Shown here piece after piece: positions 49,308-60,264 of a stretch of 64,000 nucleotides of DNA (the stretch's first letter is position 1; each line of letters starts with the position of its first letter). A program made the position numbers and the translations under genes. Under the pieces are notes generated by a model that was not told where the DNA came from, ran no database searches, and was given only the letters and a program-made list of their open reading frames with translations. The DNA comes from Ixodes scapularis. Lineage: Eukaryota; Arthropoda; Arachnida; Ixodida; Ixodidae. The stretch covers positions 59,925,439 through 59,989,438 of the forward strand of contig NW_024609836.1 in the NCBI RefSeq assembly GCF_016920785.2. The letters are read 5' to 3'.

Positions 49308-49842
49308 TATGTTTGGCCGTCTCCCTTAATTTCCAGATACCTTCGTTCGTTTGGCACGTATATCCCCGATGCTAGAAAGCGCCGACGTTGTGTTCGCGCT
49401 GAGAGTGTCCGACAGTGCACATAAATACACGTGCGAAGCCGTTTTTGCACCGTTTTTTTTTTTCCCCATAGAAATGCATTACCGGAAGTCAATTTTCGAC
49501 TGGTTGCTGTCTGCTTCAACTTGCGTCGGCACACTAGCACCACTTGAACCTCTAGCGTACATTACAATAACCCTACGTGATCTGCAACATTTTTTCGTCA
49601 AATGAGCCAGTTTGGAACCCAGAATTGTGAAAAATGGAGCAGTACACTCGTCCGACAAGTTGGGCACATACGTTTCCGACAAGCATCGGCGGGGCCATTG
49701 CTGTTTACATTCGGTCAAATAATGATGACAATGGCAACTAGATGCTTTTTTTTGGGGGTTGGTGAAAACAGCGTTTTGCTAGCCCATCTGTTGGCAACTA
49801 CCTAGGTACGTGACGACACCGCCTGCTGCTATTTTGCCGTCC

Positions 49843-50728
49843 GCCGCGTGCACGCCGAGATCGCTCGCGCCTTGTTTACTACCTTTCGTTTGGCCTGTCG
49901 GAAAGATGCCGCCTCCCATTAAAAAGTTTAAGTTTTTTGCACTTCAGGAGAACTCTGCGATCACTGCCAAAGCCAGAAAGAAGTCTGATATTACAGAGGA
50001 GTTCAGTATCCTTTGCTTCTCGCTTTCTACGATTCTGAAATCCAAGGACAGCATCATGAAAAGTAATAGGTGTGCTTAGTTGTCCATTTCTGCAGCAGCG
50101 AAATTCTCGCGAGAACAAAAAACGTTTCCTTCCCCCGCGGTTTGGTTATTACGGGTGTGATGATGTGACTTAATGTGGAAAAGAAGAAGTGCAAGTCAAC
50201 CCATGGATCGGCCTGGAGGGAGAAACGAAGAAGAGGGATTTTGGAGTGCGTGCTCAGAGGGCGTGAAAAGGACTGGCCGGGAGATTGTGCAGAGAGCGGA
50301 ACGACACGATCGGCCAGGGCAATCGGCGGCCAGGGCAATCGGCGGCCTCCTACTGTCTGACCAGCAGCCTGTTCCAGCGAGGGCAGCGAATAGAAACCTA
50401 CGCTGCCCCCGGCTTCCTACAGCGGGAGCGCTTGGTGCGGTAACTCTGGGGCCGCCGACGGAAGCCAACCGCTCCCGCTCCTGACTTCCAGCCACAACCG
50501 TGGGCCGACAACGACAGCACAAGACACACTGCTGCACAGGGACTTAAAGACATGGTGACTGATGCGTTTTCCTTTCTTTCATTTCTTTAACTAAGTTTTC
50601 TTTTTTGGTATAAGCATATGAACCCTTCGATTTTTTTTTTGTAAATACAAGTTTTCATGAAAAACGAAGGACATTGTATTTTGTCAATTATTAACCACAA
50701 AGAACCCTGTGACAACGGGGTTCAACTG
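49843..50728 (+). mobile_element. 5'-truncated Tigger-like element
   Basis: It carries the transposase start above and ends with CGGGGTTCAACTG followed by TA (50729-50730), the pogo/Tigger terminus. No matching left terminus is visible, and the sequence begins where the inverted-repeat homology stops, so the breakpoint may have cut it. Confidence 0.55.
49906..50079 (+). pseudogene. Tigger/pogo transposase N-terminal fragment
   Basis: MPPPIKKFKFFALQENSAIT, then ARKKSDITEEFSIL and FSLSTILKSKDSIMKSNR, match the CENP-B-type helix-turn-helix at the start of Tigger transposases. The frame stops after 57 codons and no DDE domain follows. It starts 64 bp inside the edge of the inverted repeat. Confidence 0.75.
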
Positions 50729-50749
50729 TAACATATTGTTCAGCGGGCC

Positions 50750-50930
50750 GAGAGTCAAAAGTCTGCTTTTCGGTACGAAAATTTGAAAACATGACGGACT
50801 ATTTTGTACTTCCTTTCCCTCAAAAGCTTTCCGCATTTTCAGTGCGACACATCCGTGGTACCCAAAGCACGTGAGCCGGCCCTAGCTCACATGTTAGACT
50901 CGACCACTGTGTCACCATTGGCGACGAGAT
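50750..50930 (+). repeat. Dispersed repeat (partner at 19708-19900)
   Basis: CTGCTTTTCGGTACGAAAAT, TTGAAAACATG, CTTCCTTTCC and CGACCACTGTGTCACC follow the same order as in 19708-19900. The next 0.6 kb has no gene, though TTAACCCTTTGCAGTCAG at 51059 and TTAAAGGGCAACTCCGGCC at 51089 look like unpaired TTAA-type ends. Confidence 0.5.
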
Positions 50931-51525
50931 GTTTTGCTGGTTTCATCTCGCGGACGCCTTCCTGTAGCGGTGCTGGTAGGATCGAGCAGACGACGCGCTA
51001 CGTCAAAGCGCCGAGTGGCTAGTTAGTTCGCCTCTATGTCGATTAAAAATGGATTATTAACCCTTTGCAGTCAGATACTCTGACCAACTTAAAGGGCAAC
51101 TCCGGCCAAAACTCAAAATGAAATAAATTACTGGTATCGTTGTAGACACACAAAATACGACCTCAGCCAAAATATTACGTCCGTGGGACGCCGCATTCTC
51201 AACTAATGCCGATAATAAAAATGTGACCTGCCGCAAGCCGCTGCTTCTTAGCGGGCGGCCAGCGGGTTGGCGATCGCTAAAGCAACATTGCGCCGTGACG
51301 TCAGTATCTTTCCCTTTTCCTCCGGCCCGGGCGTTGCGCGGAGTGCGTTTCTTCGAGCCGCTACCACCGGTACTTCGGCTTGTGATTGGCGTGTTTAGCC
51401 GTTGATTTTATCTGTAGCCCATGTAGCTTCGCTATAGCCTTTTGTTTGTCTGCTTGTGAGGACTCCAAGACTCGTTTTAGCGAGCAACTTGGTGCGCCCA
51501 AGACTGCCCAGCTGTTCCTCAAAAG

Positions 51526-51685
51526 ATGCCGAGTACAACTTGTAGCGCTGTGGGCTGCTCAAACAACCCGCTGTGCAACACGGAGGTGCTTTTTCACTAG
51601 TTTCCAACGGACCAAAAACTGGAGAAGGTGTGGGTGAACGCTGTTCGACGAGTAGACTTTGGACTTCGGCTTTTAAGCGCCCGAG
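51526..51685 (+). pseudogene. THAP-domain fragment with internal stop
   Basis: MPSTTCSAVGCSNNPLCNTE, then VLFH, stop, FPTDQKLEKVWVNAVRRVDF. This is the first half of a THAP domain: C-x4-C zinc cysteines, then the (F)F-x-FP core interrupted by TAG (51598-51600) and the conserved Trp. The second C-x2-H half is not found downstream. Confidence 0.65.
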
Positions 51686-51779
51686 GAAAAAAAAAAGAAC
51701 GAAAAAACAGACATGTACAGCCCAGCACACATGTGTTGGGGTGCCGCAGCCCGCGCCGGAGAACCTCAAAGCTTCGTGT

Positions 51780-51902
51780 CTGGGACTGCCCCGCAGCGCG
51801 AAAGCGAGGGGGCCCTCAGGGCGTCGCCCATCCCTCCGTATCCTTTCATCCTCCTCCTCAAGAGCTGCGCTCTAATCCGGCGTTACAAAAAATCGTAAAC
51901 GG

Positions 51903-51946
<44 letters not shown>
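51780..51946 (+). repeat. Poly(T)-ended repeat, copy 1
   Basis: CTCAAGAGCTGCGCTCTAAT, then TTACAAAAAATCGTAAACG and a T run of about 43. The same string followed by about 38 T occurs at 55215-55358. It may be a retroposed sequence, but the T run lies on the 3' side. Confidence 0.6.
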
Positions 51947-51952
<6 letters not shown>

Positions 51953-52224
51953 GAATATTGCTTATTTTACTGTAGGTAGATGTGGGAGTTGTTTACGAAA
52001 ATATTTTTGGAGACCGCAGAAGCAGACCACACGAGTCACCCCCCTCGCCCAAGTGAGGGGTGACCTGCAGTCTGTTTGGAAAGATACTGTGTCTGTAGCT
52101 TTGATACAAAGATATCTTTCAAAGATACTTTGAAAGATACTGTGTCTGTAGCTGGCTTCAGTTGCTGCGTTCGAATGTGCATCTATTGACATTTGGTGAC
52201 CGTGGCAGTCAATTTATTGTGCAG

Positions 52225-52333
52225 GAGGAGACTGGTGGGGCGAGATCAGGAGCACACTTGGGCTCTCTTGCAGTACTTTTCAATGCGGCCGCAGAACATG
52301 AACATAGGGTTCTAAATAAGGACTGAACGCAGA
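52225..52333 (+). pseudogene. Exon-like segment, copy 3 of the AAAEH motif
   Basis: After TTATTGTGCAG the frame reads EETGGARSGAHLGSLAVLFN, AAAEHEHRVLNKD and a stop. A second acceptor (CTCTTGCAG, ending 52273) would give phase 1 like the other copies. The similarity is short. Confidence 0.35.
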
Positions 52334-52997
52334 TGGCCGTTACTCTCTGGCGCCTATTATTTTGACAAGCCTTCCATGAAAGGCACTTTTTTTTTTCTCA
52401 CCTGGAACATAGGGTTGAAGTATCAAACCGCCCGTGATGTTGCGAGCGAAATAGGATATCACCAGAACATCTCGGTGCTAATAATCGCAGGGAAGATGAG
52501 AAATGCAGGGCATGTCTTATAGCTCAGCCTCCAGCGAGCACTCATCGCATTTCCTCATGCTTTGGCTGTGCGTGCATTCTTGAGGTTTGCAAGATGCCTA
52601 AGCATTGCTGAATGGAATGCGAATGGCTGGGTGTGTCTTACAAATGTCCCGCCTCTACGCGTTGCCGAAGGTAGGAAGCTCTCTTGCTGGAGGCAGGGCA
52701 ACTGAGGCTTCTCATAGCCATTCTCATCTTGTGAGGGACTTAGTCATTAAACCATTTTAAAAGTGGCAGTGCTACACCATACAATAAAGGTTTTTACAAA
52801 AGCAATTCGTAATTGATCTTGTCAAAAGCTAGTTATAAATAGAAAGAAAAAATATCAACTTGCTTCAGTGAGAAAAACGGATGGTGCCTTGTATTCAAGT
52901 TTACAAAAACATTTCTACTGACAACCTAAAAAAATTCCATTGAATGGTGCTGTTTTTAACTGGAGTAAAGAGACCCATGTCTGTGTACAACTATCTA
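52334..52997. other. Spacer, nothing recognised
   Basis: Unique-looking DNA without frames, inverted ends or known repeat motifs that I could identify. Confidence 0.4.
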
Positions 52998-52999
52998 TA

Positions 53000-53163
53000 G
53001 TCCGTTGCAACCTAAGGGCGAGGGTAAGATGGGCCGGGGAGGAGGAAGCAGACGGAACGCTGGAGAAGAGAGGGGGAAACCTCCTTCTCTCTTTAGTGTT
53101 CCGCCTGCTTCCTCCTCCCCAACACGTCTTACCCACGCCCTTCGTTCTTAGGTTGCAACTGAC
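53000..53163. mobile_element. Palindromic MITE, family A copy 4
   Basis: TA-flanked (52998-52999, 53164-53165). GTCCGTTGCAACCTAAGGGC faces the inverted GTCAGTTGCAACCTAAGAAC. It is very close to 34397-34558 in the body (GGGCCGGGGAGGAGGAAGC). Confidence 0.85.
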
Positions 53164-53309
53164 TATAGACTCTTTCAAAGCTTATATTAAAGACCCAGGC
53201 AGTGACTGTCTACCCTAGACATATCACCATCGTCCTTCACTGGTGCTACGAGACCTCTTCCACAACAATGAAAAATCACAACTTCTCGGAGATTAAATGC
53301 ATGCTTTAA

Positions 53310-54271
53310 AGGGGCCCTGCAAGGGCTTTTTGACTGGTTTTTCATTTGCACCGAACCTGAGCGCACTGAACGTAGTCAGTGCAACTTAATTAAACTTTTC
53401 TTTTCTCGAATTTCGCTTTATTTTAAAAGTTATAGGCACATTAAAGTTACAAGAACAAGCAAAACATAACCTTTTTCATGACGTCCTTGGTCGCTCGAGT
53501 GGCCATGAACTAGAAGAGGGCTAAGTGAGCTCAGCGAGCGCTCCGTGTCAACAGCTCGAGAGGGCGCCATATAGCATGTTCTGGAAAGGCTGTATGAAGC
53601 GGGCAGCCAGGGGGGCTCGCATTGCATTTGCTGCACGATTAAACACTAATTCGGCATGACACTTCATTGGTCACAAACGACAGCAAACACGGGGTAAAGA
53701 TCAGTTCAGAACGGGAGCCACTTCGCACTGCCATACCGCCAAAGGGCCAAACCGCAAGCCAAAGCTGCTCGCCGAAGGCCTTTGGAATGCTCGGAACCGG
53801 TCGGATTTTCGACTGCAGCGCCGCCGCATACACCCGAGACCTTTCTACGCTTGCCCTCGTCATTGCCTGATCCCACTACACCTTTCTAGTATGCGCCGCC
53901 TTTTCCACCGCTTGGGTGGCGGGGCGGGTATGTCGAAGGGTCGTTTCTTGTTTCCGTACTTTATAAACTGCATTTGTTTCTTTTCTGGTCTAAAATACTG
54001 AACAAAAACTACTTTCACAAATAATTGAAACGGTTCTTTTAGCTTTTAGCGGCTCCGACCACTAGTAAGCCCAGGACCAAAGACGTCGCATTTCGCGCGC
54101 TTTCAGCAATGCGGGTCGCCCCCGTAGGTAAAGGAGGTTTCTGCGTCGGCCGGTTAAAATATGACGCACTGACATTTAGTTACTTTCTCCGTGCCCGCTG
54201 GCTTGCCTGAACGCCAAGAGACGTGGAAACCGCAAAAAAGGTAGACGCTTAAATATGGTTGCAGGGCCCCT
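53310..54271. mobile_element. TTAA-flanked piggyBac-like MITE
   Basis: AGGGGCCCTGCAA and its exact inverse TTGCAGGGCCCCT are flanked by TTAA (53306-53309, 54272-54275). The 962-bp interior has no transposase. Confidence 0.8.
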
Positions 54272-55042
54272 TTAATGAAGGGGCAAACAAATCAGTGCAG
54301 CCCTTAAAATAAAGCAAGATATAAAATCTGCACTCGCAGAACAGCCGGGCTTTAATTTCTTTATTGCTTTTAACATTTCGGTGTTAACTTGTTTGATTGT
54401 TGCAATCTTGTTAGTCAATATTACTAAAAAAAAAAGATGTGCTTGCATTGACCAAAGTGTGAACATTGTTCACACTCTAACAATCTCCAGTCCTGCTTGG
54501 CAACGGTAGCAATACATGTACCAACGTTCTCAGATCTAGGTCAGTTGACAAACTTCGGAAAACGCCCGACGCCTTTTTGCAGTGTGTCCGCTCAGTGGCG
54601 TCTGCCGCAGTATCAGCCTGCCCTTCGGACAGATCCAGTGGAACGTTGGATGCACATTACCTGCAGTGGAAAGTGATTTTTTTGTTGTTGTTGTTCTTAT
54701 AGTAAACTTAAGGCCTGCACAATACTTAAAACAGAAAGAGCGTTGTTCAAAAAGCGTTTTTCGTTGACCGCAAAGGAATTGGCACTAGGAATGCTATCCG
54801 CCCTTACCTGCTTGTGCACCGGCAACAGAGAAAAACTGGTTTAGGGTGCAGCTCCTAGGTGCCCATTTCCACGCTTCATTGCGTCGCCGTCTGCATGATC
54901 ACCTTGCTGAATTTAGTGAGAAATTGAATTTGTGTTGAGGTCACGCAATGTCAATTTTTCTGCTAAATCTAGCTGAGGAACTGAATTTGTTTGTGAGTGA
55001 CGTGGCATGAAGTCATGTGCCATTTAGCAGGGTTGTTTCCTG

Positions 55043-55094
55043 AACACCAATTCAGTTTCCCTGCTAAATATAGCGGGGAAACTGAATTGGTGTT
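55043..55094. repeat. Near-perfect 52-bp palindrome
   Basis: AACACCAATTCAGTTTCCC and its exact inverse enclose TGCTAAATATAGCG, so almost the whole 52 bp can form a cruciform. The flanks (54880-55215) repeat GCTAAATTTAGC(G/A)GG(G)AAA several times. Confidence 0.85.
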
Positions 55095-55214
55095 GAGGTT
55101 GTGTGACATGAATTTCCCCACAAGATTTAGAGAGGAAACTTAAACCGCTAAATTTAGCGGGGAAATTCTTGCTAAATTTAGCAGGAAATTTAGCGAAAAT
55201 TGCCTGCTAAATGG

Positions 55215-55316
55215 GAGGGGGAGGAGAGGGTATGGAGGGATAGGAGAGGCATAACCTCCCCTCCTCCTACTCAAGCGCTGCGCTCTAATTTCATGTTACA
55301 AAGAATTGTAAACGTC

Positions 55317-55358
<42 letters not shown>
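55215..55358 (+). repeat. Poly(T)-ended repeat, copy 2
   Basis: CTCAAGCGCTGCGCTCTAAT, then TTACAAAGAATTGTAAACG and a T run of about 38, as at 51780-51946. Confidence 0.6.
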
Positions 55359-55361
<3 letters not shown>

Positions 55362-55867
55362 GCTGCTCTTTTATGGAGCTTGTCAACCGACAGATCTAAG
55401 AAAGTTGATGTGTACGGCCCGAGCAGAGGCATCTATTTTTCCAAGCACAAGTTTTGAAACCCCCTTTTTTATTGAATTCTTTCAAGAAGGCACTCCGTTT
55501 AGAGGAAATGGCAACGAATCTCCTTTTAGCAAATTTGTTTTTAGAAAAACAAAATTCACCGAACTTGACTGCTTGCTCTAGCATTTGCTTGTCCTGCCTT
55601 GGCTGATGGCAAAGCCGAGCCAGTCAGTCAGTGAGTCGCTCGCTTGGGCGGCCAGCATATTCAGAGCATGATCGACAAGTTTTTATGCATGCCACATCCC
55701 TGCTGTTTTCGCAAGAATAATTTTACATTTTGCCTGGTTTACAGCCCAAGAGAGGAGAGTGGGTGCTCAAGCATAGGTCAACATGCCTCAGTGCATCATG
55801 CTCTAGTCTTTAGCATCTTCCAGACTTGCTTATGTTAATCGAATGGATTCACTAAACGGTGCTCCTT

Positions 55868-55912
55868 TGCAACTGATTGTTGTAGGCTGCACCTACAACA
55901 AGCGGTTGTAAG
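55868..55912. repeat. Small hairpin with 20-nt arms
   Basis: TTGCAACTGATTGTTGTAGG, a 5-nt loop, and CCTACAACAAGCGGTTGTAA. No gene is seen in 55360-56880 around it. Confidence 0.6.
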
Positions 55913-56889
55913 TGCAGTACATTCTATTAGCAAAAAAATAAAGGCACACAGCCAAATCACCTCAATGATGCCTAGCAAGTGGCGAAATAAACTTCCCTTT
56001 AACAAAGCATGTGTAGCTACCGAGACATCACATTATTCAGAGTGCAGATGCAGAGTAGCTTTCTTTTGGCCTTTGCATCATCTTCCATTGTCCAGGCACA
56101 AGTGGCACTGCCGAAAAAGACCAATAAATAAATATTCAACACGGTGTATTATTCACTTTTGTACCTGCAACATTACCGTCCTATTAGATAGTCGACAGCT
56201 GCCCCGGCAACTTTCCGGACATGTGGAATCAAAACATCTCATCAACACAAGTGCTATTCGCCACTGCCGTAAGTTAAAGAATATTTTTCAAAAAAATAAA
56301 AGTGCATCTTTCAACGCAGTGTCTAGCGTAACCTTACCCCAAGATTTCGAGTTACATCTAAGGTACCCAATATGAAAAATAAAGTTTGGTCCGACGTAAC
56401 CTAATATGAAAATTAAAGCTATGACAAACAGAACCCGAAATAAAAGTTAGTTACGTCCTATGTAACCTACGCAACGTAAGTTTCGCTTTACGGCCGATGC
56501 ACGACATAAATACAAAAATGTCATGACTTACTACTGCATAACATCCGATGCAGCATTCATTAGTCAGTTGAAATCTCAACTCTATCCGCACCTCCAGCTT
56601 TGTTGAGGGGGCTGGAGTGTTCCTCGCACATTGAAGCTGCTGAAGCTGGGCATCCCCTCCTCTAAAACAATTTACTCAATTGTAGGTACTGGAAACAGAA
56701 AATGAACCAGTGTGTGATGGGTCTGGGAGGGAAATAAACGTGGACAAAAGGCAACCAAGCAATTTAGAAGAGACTAGACCCGCCGAGCTAACGTTCTGTA
56801 CGAACAATCTGAACCTTAAATACTAGTTCTTGTACAAATACAAGATACCCACGACATTCCGCGATAAGTAGCCACCAAAATTAACATAC

Positions 56890-56968
56890 CAATTAGGCAG
56901 TTCTGTTCGTAAGTCACGCAAGTCGCCGAACTCTCCTCGCAGAACGTTCGCGAAACAAAAACGGCCAT
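56890..56968 (-). CDS. Candidate first coding exon on the minus strand
   Basis: CCAAGATGGCC (a good start context) opens MAVFVSRTFCEESSATCVTY, EQNCLI and reaches a donor AATTG|gtatgt in phase 1. TTTTTATAGAAG about 45 nt upstream could be a TATA-like box. The four cysteine-spaced residues are not a pattern I recognise. No following exon was identified, so it may be a chance frame. Confidence 0.3.
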
Positions 56969-57726
56969 CTTGGAAAAATCAAAATAGTGATGGTGATAGC
57001 GATGGGGCTTCTATAAAAACTCGGAGAACAAATGTAATCCCTTTATCCGATATATAAAAGAAAAAAAAAAACTTATGGAAAACATTTACCCTAGCAAAAA
57101 CTTCTTAAAATAATGGTAAAGTTTAAAATAAAGATCTAAAGTTTAAACATTTAGTTATGTTCAAATACACTTGGTAAAGTCTATAAATCTTGTTTCAGTA
57201 ATTAAATGCAAACAGAACACAGACTTCGTAACCCTTCTTGCCGATAGCCTTTCCTTGCAAGCGTGAATGGTCAAAAGCCGATGCCATGATAGGCAGAAAT
57301 ACTGCGTAGATAGCACGCTTAGAGTGTCCAGAAAAAATTAATGGGGGATGTATCTTCTTTCCATAAACCTTTTCGGAGTTTACCCTTCCTGCACGTTTCA
57401 CAGTAATCTGCGGCATGGATTCACCACACTGTTTTTGTGAAGTGTGGCAAAACGTATGCACCACCATAAGAAAAAAATATGACAATTTATTTAAGTACAA
57501 CAGGAAGCCACGAGAGGGGAAGATGGCAAGATCCGATCCACCAAAAAGGACTGGGGCTAAGAGTGCAGTCTTGAAAGGCTTGGCCCATGAATCAGGACGA
57601 TTTGAAACCTATGATGAATGCAGAGAACAAAGGGGTCGATCAGGTGAACAGCAACTAATATCTGACCCTAACATGCAGGGCAAGATCTGTTTTGTTTACC
57701 TAATATTTGTTATGCCACCAAAAACC
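56969..57726. other. Spacer, no supported gene
   Basis: Overlapping short frames on both strands (57195-57500 minus, 57415-57750 plus) have no recognisable motif. Confidence 0.35.
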
Positions 57727-58035
57727 AACGTTACTAAAACACTCAGCTAGGAAACTCAACCTTGGAACCTGGACTGCTGGAGTCCACCGAGACCAAACTA
57801 AATATGATAACAGTGCCACTCTTTAGCAACAAGTCAAAACATGAAAGTTGCCTTGCATAGCTACTCCAAGATGGCCCTGCGAGATGACACCAGTGGCCCT
57901 TCCGAGAATCTACGGAACCAGTCAGTGCAGCAGTGTAGTTCACGGAGTGGCCACCGCGGGAGAAACAGTGGCATTGCGATTGCGTTTAGTTTGATTCTCT
58001 CATATGGATTGAAGCCACTTTTTCAAAGGAGGCTC
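57727..58035 (-). repeat. Dispersed repeat, inverse of 23530-23835
   Basis: CCAACGTTACTAAAACAC, GTCCACCGAGACCAAACTAA, GAGTGGCCACCGCGG and GGCATTGCGATTGCG are the reverse complements of segments of 23530-23835. Confidence 0.6.
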
Positions 58036-58295
58036 CTATAGCAGTTTTCCAACCGAGTGTACTAGTCACGTTGTCAAAAACTTAATTTCTTCCTAACAAA
58101 AGCCGGCATAAGTCCATTTTTTTAGAAAAAGTTAACCTCGAAGGCTTCAAAGGGGGCCGTCCCCCCCCCCCCCCCCCCCTTCCCCCACCCACACAGTTTC
58201 CCCTAAAATCTGCCAAGAAACTGAGGGAAAAGTGAGGACGAGAGCAGGTGTGGATGTCAGGACACCCGAGCTCTGGTTCGAATGATTAGTGGGTA

Positions 58296-58549
58296 CACCT
58301 AAAGCTAGGTGCCTTTGTCTTTACTGCACTCGTCAAAGACGTTCGAATGCGAGAGCCCAAAGCTGGATACCGGCGTTCTGCATTCGAATGTGTTCGACGA
58401 GTGCAGCAGAAACAAAGGCTGCCTTTGTCTCCACTGCACTCGTCGAACGTATTGGGATGCCAATGCCAAAGGCCACCCCCGGCGTTTGGCTCTCGCACTC
58501 GAACGTCTTTGACAAGTGCAGTGAAGACAAAGGCACCTAGGTTTAGGTG
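58296..58549. mobile_element. Compound palindromic foldback element
   Basis: A 254-bp palindrome in which CACCTAAAGCTAGGTGCC opens and its inverse closes. GCCTTTGTCT(T/C)(T/C)ACTGCACT occurs four times, twice in each direction, giving an inner palindrome (58394-58455) inside the outer one. This structure generates the similar overlapping frames on both strands. Confidence 0.75.
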
Positions 58550-59109
58550 CCTCTGCGTTCTGATGTCCCTGCACTCTCGTCTCCCCCTCTCCATCAATTT
58601 CTCGGCTCATAGAGTTCTGAAAGTTTAACACTGGCAGTGTGCGACTGTAGGCCAGCAGGATGGCATACTCTCCCCTACATGATACGGAATGAGCAGGATC
58701 GAAGACAGACAACTCCGGACGGAACGTCCGCAGTTTACAACTCTTTGGCGGCATGCGCTAACTAGCTATCATCATCGTCGTTTTTGACGTTACGGGTAGG
58801 GCACACTGGGACAGACTGCGCAGATCTTGGAACCTTCGGCTCGACAGTCAGCGTTATGCGCTGTATCGCGCAGCAAAGCCCATTTCGCGCATTGTTTTTA
58901 TTTGGTGAAGTTATACTTGAAACCGTGCCACGCGTAGTCATGCTAACAAACACTTTTGGCACTAAGGTGTCGAAATGCTGGGATGGTGATGTACTGTTCT
59001 CCACCCCAGTACAAAAAGATGGATTAAAATAGAATATCCAGCGCTTTACCCCACTACAACATTTAGCTAGCATGGCGAATAGGGTGTATTTATTTTATTA
59101 TTATTCAGA

Positions 59110-59246
59110 CAAAATAAAGCTGAGAAAGAAATGTCTCATTAAATTGAAAATAGGAAAGCGAAATTCGGGAATCTCTAACCTGTGTAGTAAACACTTCAGT
59201 GAAAGCGACTCCGTGTATCTTGGTGGTTCCGTTGTGTTTTGTAAGT
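59110..59246 (+). pseudogene. THAP-domain second-half segment, exon-like
   Basis: After TTATTATTATTCAG (acceptor-like) the frame reads IKLRKKCLIKLKIGKRNSGI, SNLCSKHFSESDSVYLGG. This is the C-terminal half of a THAP domain with its C-x2-H zinc pair, open until near a GTAAGTG donor-like site at 59243. A first half was not found upstream in phase; that of 51526 is on the same strand 7.6 kb away. It could be a live exon or a fragment. Confidence 0.5.
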
Positions 59247-60264
59247 GCTGATTTCTTATTAGTCCCAAGTTGATTCATTTTTGGTCTTTTTAAACCAGTA
59301 AACAAACATTTCCTCAAAACAACTGGCATTGACGGTGGCTGGCTTCCAGAGTCGTCTCAATGAAATCCCTGCTTGTTCACTCGATCGACGTGAAGCATGC
59401 GAGACCCCCTCGCGACCGAAGCCTTAAATTTAGTAAGTCGGTGACAATTAGCATCCCAAAAAATTAGGTATACACCTGCTATGAATTCCTATTGTTTGTA
59501 TGTTTAATTTTTCGGTCCCAATTGCGCATAATGTGTGATGCGCTTTTCAGCGAGCAATTTTACATTTGTAAACAATTCTTAGTAAAAATTGGATAGAACT
59601 AATTAATCGATCGCCTGAAATTGCCGCGATGTGACAAACTTCTTTGCCGCGTATTCGATGCGGGAGGAGCTAATCCGTCAGTTGCTGAAGAGCATTAGCT
59701 CGTCAGCAACTGCGGTGTCAGCGAAATAGCAGCGGGCGGTGTCGTCACGTGAAACGTCACATACCTTGGTAGTTGCCAACAGATGGGCTTGCAAAACGCT
59801 GTTTTCACCAACCAAAAAAAAAAAAAGAATCTAGTTGCTATTGTCATTATTTTTTGACCGAATGTAAACAGCAATGGCCGCGCTGATGCTTGTTGGAAAC
59901 GCATGTGCCCAACTTGCCGGACGAGTGTACTGCTCCACTTTTCGTAATTCTGGGTTCCAAACTGGCTCATGTGACGAAAAAATGTTGCAGATCACATAGG
60001 GTTATTACAATGTACGCTAGAGGTTCAAGTGGCGCTAGTGTGCCGACGCAAGTTGAAGCAGACAGCAACCAGTCGAAAATTGACTTCCGGTAATGCATTT
60101 CTATGGGGGAAAAAAAAACTGGTGCAAAAACGGCTTCGCACGTGTATTTATGTGCACTGTCGGACACTCTCAGCGCGAACACGACGTCGGCGCTTTCTAG
60201 CATCGGTGATATATGTGCCAAACGAACGAAGGTATCTGGAAATTAAGGGAGACGGCCAAACATA

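Larger units (their letters stand above)
45598..49842 (+). repeat. Left arm of a giant inverted repeat
   Basis: From 45598 inward every position x matches the complement of position 109598-x, without an indel, to about 48.5 kb. Farther in, small indels total about 26 bp. In the outer 2.2 kb I found no differences. From about 47.9 kb single substitutions appear, and by 49.6 kb the divergence is several percent. Homology stops at about 49842 (right partner about 59727). The outer limit is unknown because the partner leaves the window at 64000. Confidence 0.95.
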
